A DNA stretch of 64,000 nt. Origin: Dictyobacter aurantiacus (GTDB taxonomy: Bacteria; Chloroflexota; Ktedonobacteria; Ktedonobacterales; Ktedonobacteraceae). The notes under the pieces were generated by a model. It did not search any database, was not told the DNA's origin, and saw nothing but the letters and a program-made list of their open reading frames with translations. Shown piece after piece: positions 63,163 through 64,000 of the stretch. The DNA lies in the NCBI RefSeq assembly GCF_003967515.1, contig NZ_BIFQ01000001.1:3100001-3164000 (forward strand), given 5' to 3'. Each line of letters begins with the position of its first letter. Position 1 is the first letter of the stretch. Both the position numbers and the translations under genes were made by a program.

Positions 63163-63585
63163 ATGGATGTTTTTGCTGATCCCTGGACACATCAGCTCTT
63201 TTATTTTACTGCCGGGGCTGCCGTTATTATTTCAATTGTGCTGGCGGTTGTTTTTGGTTTGTTGCGCATACGCAAGCTGCGTTTGCTGGCTGAGAAGAGG
63301 CCTGCTGAAGCACGAGATTACAATGCATGGCTGATCTTGCTCAATTATATTGTTTACGCTCTGCCGGCTTTTATTTGCTCATTTTTGTTAGGGTGCGTGC
63401 CCTTGACGACGTCGTTCTACGTTGGTTCTCTGATAGGTCAAAGGCCATTTTCGCTGTTACCATTGATTACAGGTGGTACCGTCGTTGGTCTGGGTGTGGC
63501 ATGCTATGTGACAACGAAATTTCTGTATGGCAAGATGACGTTTGAAGATAGCCTTCTCTCCTCGATCGTCAGCGAGACTCGTTAA
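63163..63585 (+). CDS. Small membrane protein, 140 aa
   Basis: I do not recognise this family. Four hydrophobic segments are visible: about residues 12-34 (FYFTAGAAVIISIVLAVVF), 55-76 (ILLNYIVYALPAFICSFLLG), 78-92, and 98-120 (LLPLITGGTVVGLGVACYV). A short basic loop (LRIRKLRLLAEKRP) lies after the first. ATG 63163 follows AAGGGGCGAC. Stands alone. Confidence 0.7.
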   Translation: MDVFADPWTHQLFYFTAGAAVIISIVLAVVFGLLRIRKLRLLAEKRPAEARDYNAWLILLNYIVYALPAFICSFLLGCVPLTTSFYVGSLIGQRPFSLLPLITGGTVVGLGVACYVTTKFLYGKMTFEDSLLSSIVSETR

Positions 63586-63628
63586 GCAAGTCGGAGTTCG
63601 GGAAGAGGGGTCGCTGCGCTCCCGGTCG

Positions 63629-63653
63629 CGGCAAGCCCGACACCTATGGCGGG
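63629..63653 (+). repeat. CACCTAYKGG-type short repeat
   Basis: CGGCAAGCCCGACACCTATG then GCGG resembles GGGCAAGCCCAGCACCTACT at 56610; both follow a GC stem. Part of the small repeat family also found at 49944. Confidence 0.5.
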
Positions 63654-63664
63654 GACGTATGGTC

Positions 63665-63693
63665 TTGACATTTGGATTGGGAATCGATAGACT
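63665..63693 (+). promoter_or_regulatory. Sigma-70-type promoter of the T-box leader
   Basis: TTGACA at 63665-63670, exact 17-nt spacer, TAGACT at 63688-63693. Expected start of transcription near 63700, about 20 nt before the T-box stem I. Confidence 0.7.
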
Positions 63694-63721
63694 GATGTAA
63701 ACAAGATGTATACTGGCCATG

Positions 63722-63990
63722 ATCAGGAGGAGTAGGAGCAGCTCCCGTTAGAGAGGGAAGATCTAGAGGCTGAAAATCTTCCTCGGAATGAGCGCTACGA
63801 AGGTCGCCTGTGAGCCTGGAAACCAGTGTATATTATTACACAATTTCCACGGGGGTGCCCGATACAGCACTGCTGAGGATCAACCTGGAATGCGTCGCGT
63901 CATATATATGGCGGCGAATCCGTTGATCGAAACAAGGTGGTACCACGAGTTACGTCCTTTCTCGTCCTTGACGGGAAGGGCTTTTTTTAT
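63722..63990 (+). ncRNA. T-box leader
   Basis: Stem I begins GGAGGAGTAGGAGC, including the AGTA loop-E strand, with AGAGAGGGAAG and its partner CTTCCTC as the distal arm, closing near TGTGAGCC. The T-box sequence AAGGTGGTACCACGAG is at 63934-63949, followed by the terminator (CGTCC to GGGAAGGGC) and seven T residues at 63982-63988. This leader binds uncharged tRNA and lets transcription proceed into an aminoacyl-tRNA synthetase or amino-acid gene, which lies past the window. The specifier is uncertain: GGT (Gly) after the loop-E GAA is my best reading, GCT (Ala) the alternative. Confidence 0.9.
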
Positions 63991-64000
63991 GTGTTAGTAA

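Overview
The window is about 54% GC (estimated by eye) and carries 48 protein genes I accept, one insertion sequence, two 5'-leader RNA regulators and an unusual set of long intergenic palindromes. Gene content (T-box and glmS ribozyme together with GNRA-hairpin repeats, DUF58/MoxR and DUF4129 genes, HipA-like/DUF3037 pair, SNF2/SWIM pair, GlcNAc/MurNAc salvage, trehalose synthesis, many secreted lectin- or CBM-like proteins) fits a soil-type, spore- or mycelium-forming Chloroflexota of the Ktedonobacteria kind. That placement is inference from gene style; no rRNA or other marker is present.

Layout. 1-0.7 kb: end of a single-strand-annealing-like gene plus a small partner. 0.8-4.7 kb: MoxR ATPase, DUF58 and DUF4129 membrane protein operon. 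5.0-10.6 kb: membrane protein, an alpha/beta hydrolase without its nucleophile, enolase, hisC and a membrane protein. 11.3-16.3 kb: trehalose-6-P synthase, trehalose-6-P phosphatase and glycogen debranching enzyme. 16.8-21.5 kb: aldo/keto reductase, CHAP hydrolase, HipA-like kinase with DUF3037, SDR. 21.5-25.7 kb: KDG kinase, KDPG aldolase, SMP-30 lactonase and a LarA-like racemase, a sugar-acid block. 25.8-31.6 kb: Tat-exported seven-bladed PLL-type lectin, phospholipase C/acid phosphatase-like enzyme, Ogt, esterase, TetR. 31.8-44.6 kb: muropeptide/chitin-sugar salvage (GNAT, NagZ, GlcNAc/MurNAc kinase, MurQ, GntR regulator, NagA, family-5 ABC binding protein and two permeases), split by an IS4-family element. 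44.7-54.1 kb: GCS2 ligase, an 852-residue four-repeat secreted protein, DUF5996, SNF2 helicase with SWIM protein. 54.3-58.8 kb: glmS with a glmS ribozyme in its leader, and an ABC exporter. 59-64 kb: BNR-repeat lipoprotein, two paralogues of an unnamed N-terminal domain (one fused to zinc ribbons and an FHA domain), a membrane protein, and a T-box leader whose target gene lies past the end.

The salvage cluster forms a coherent unit: NagZ, the kinase, MurQ and NagA turn muropeptide or chitin sugars into GlcN-6-P, the same metabolite that the glmS ribozyme senses. Paired operator-like sequences lie before nagA and before the ABC operon, so the GntR regulator probably controls both.

The most unusual signal is a family of about seventeen long inverted repeats (stems 19-36 bp, mostly perfect, loops 0-6 nt) placed just 3' of genes. 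Many share a GTTGGTGC arm and a GC-rich apex with an ATCC/GGAT tetraloop, while the arms differ between copies with each change matched on the opposite arm. Five copies carry a GC-rich tail on one side only, which gives the element an orientation. A second small GNRA-hairpin repeat also occurs. I do not recognise these as a named family.
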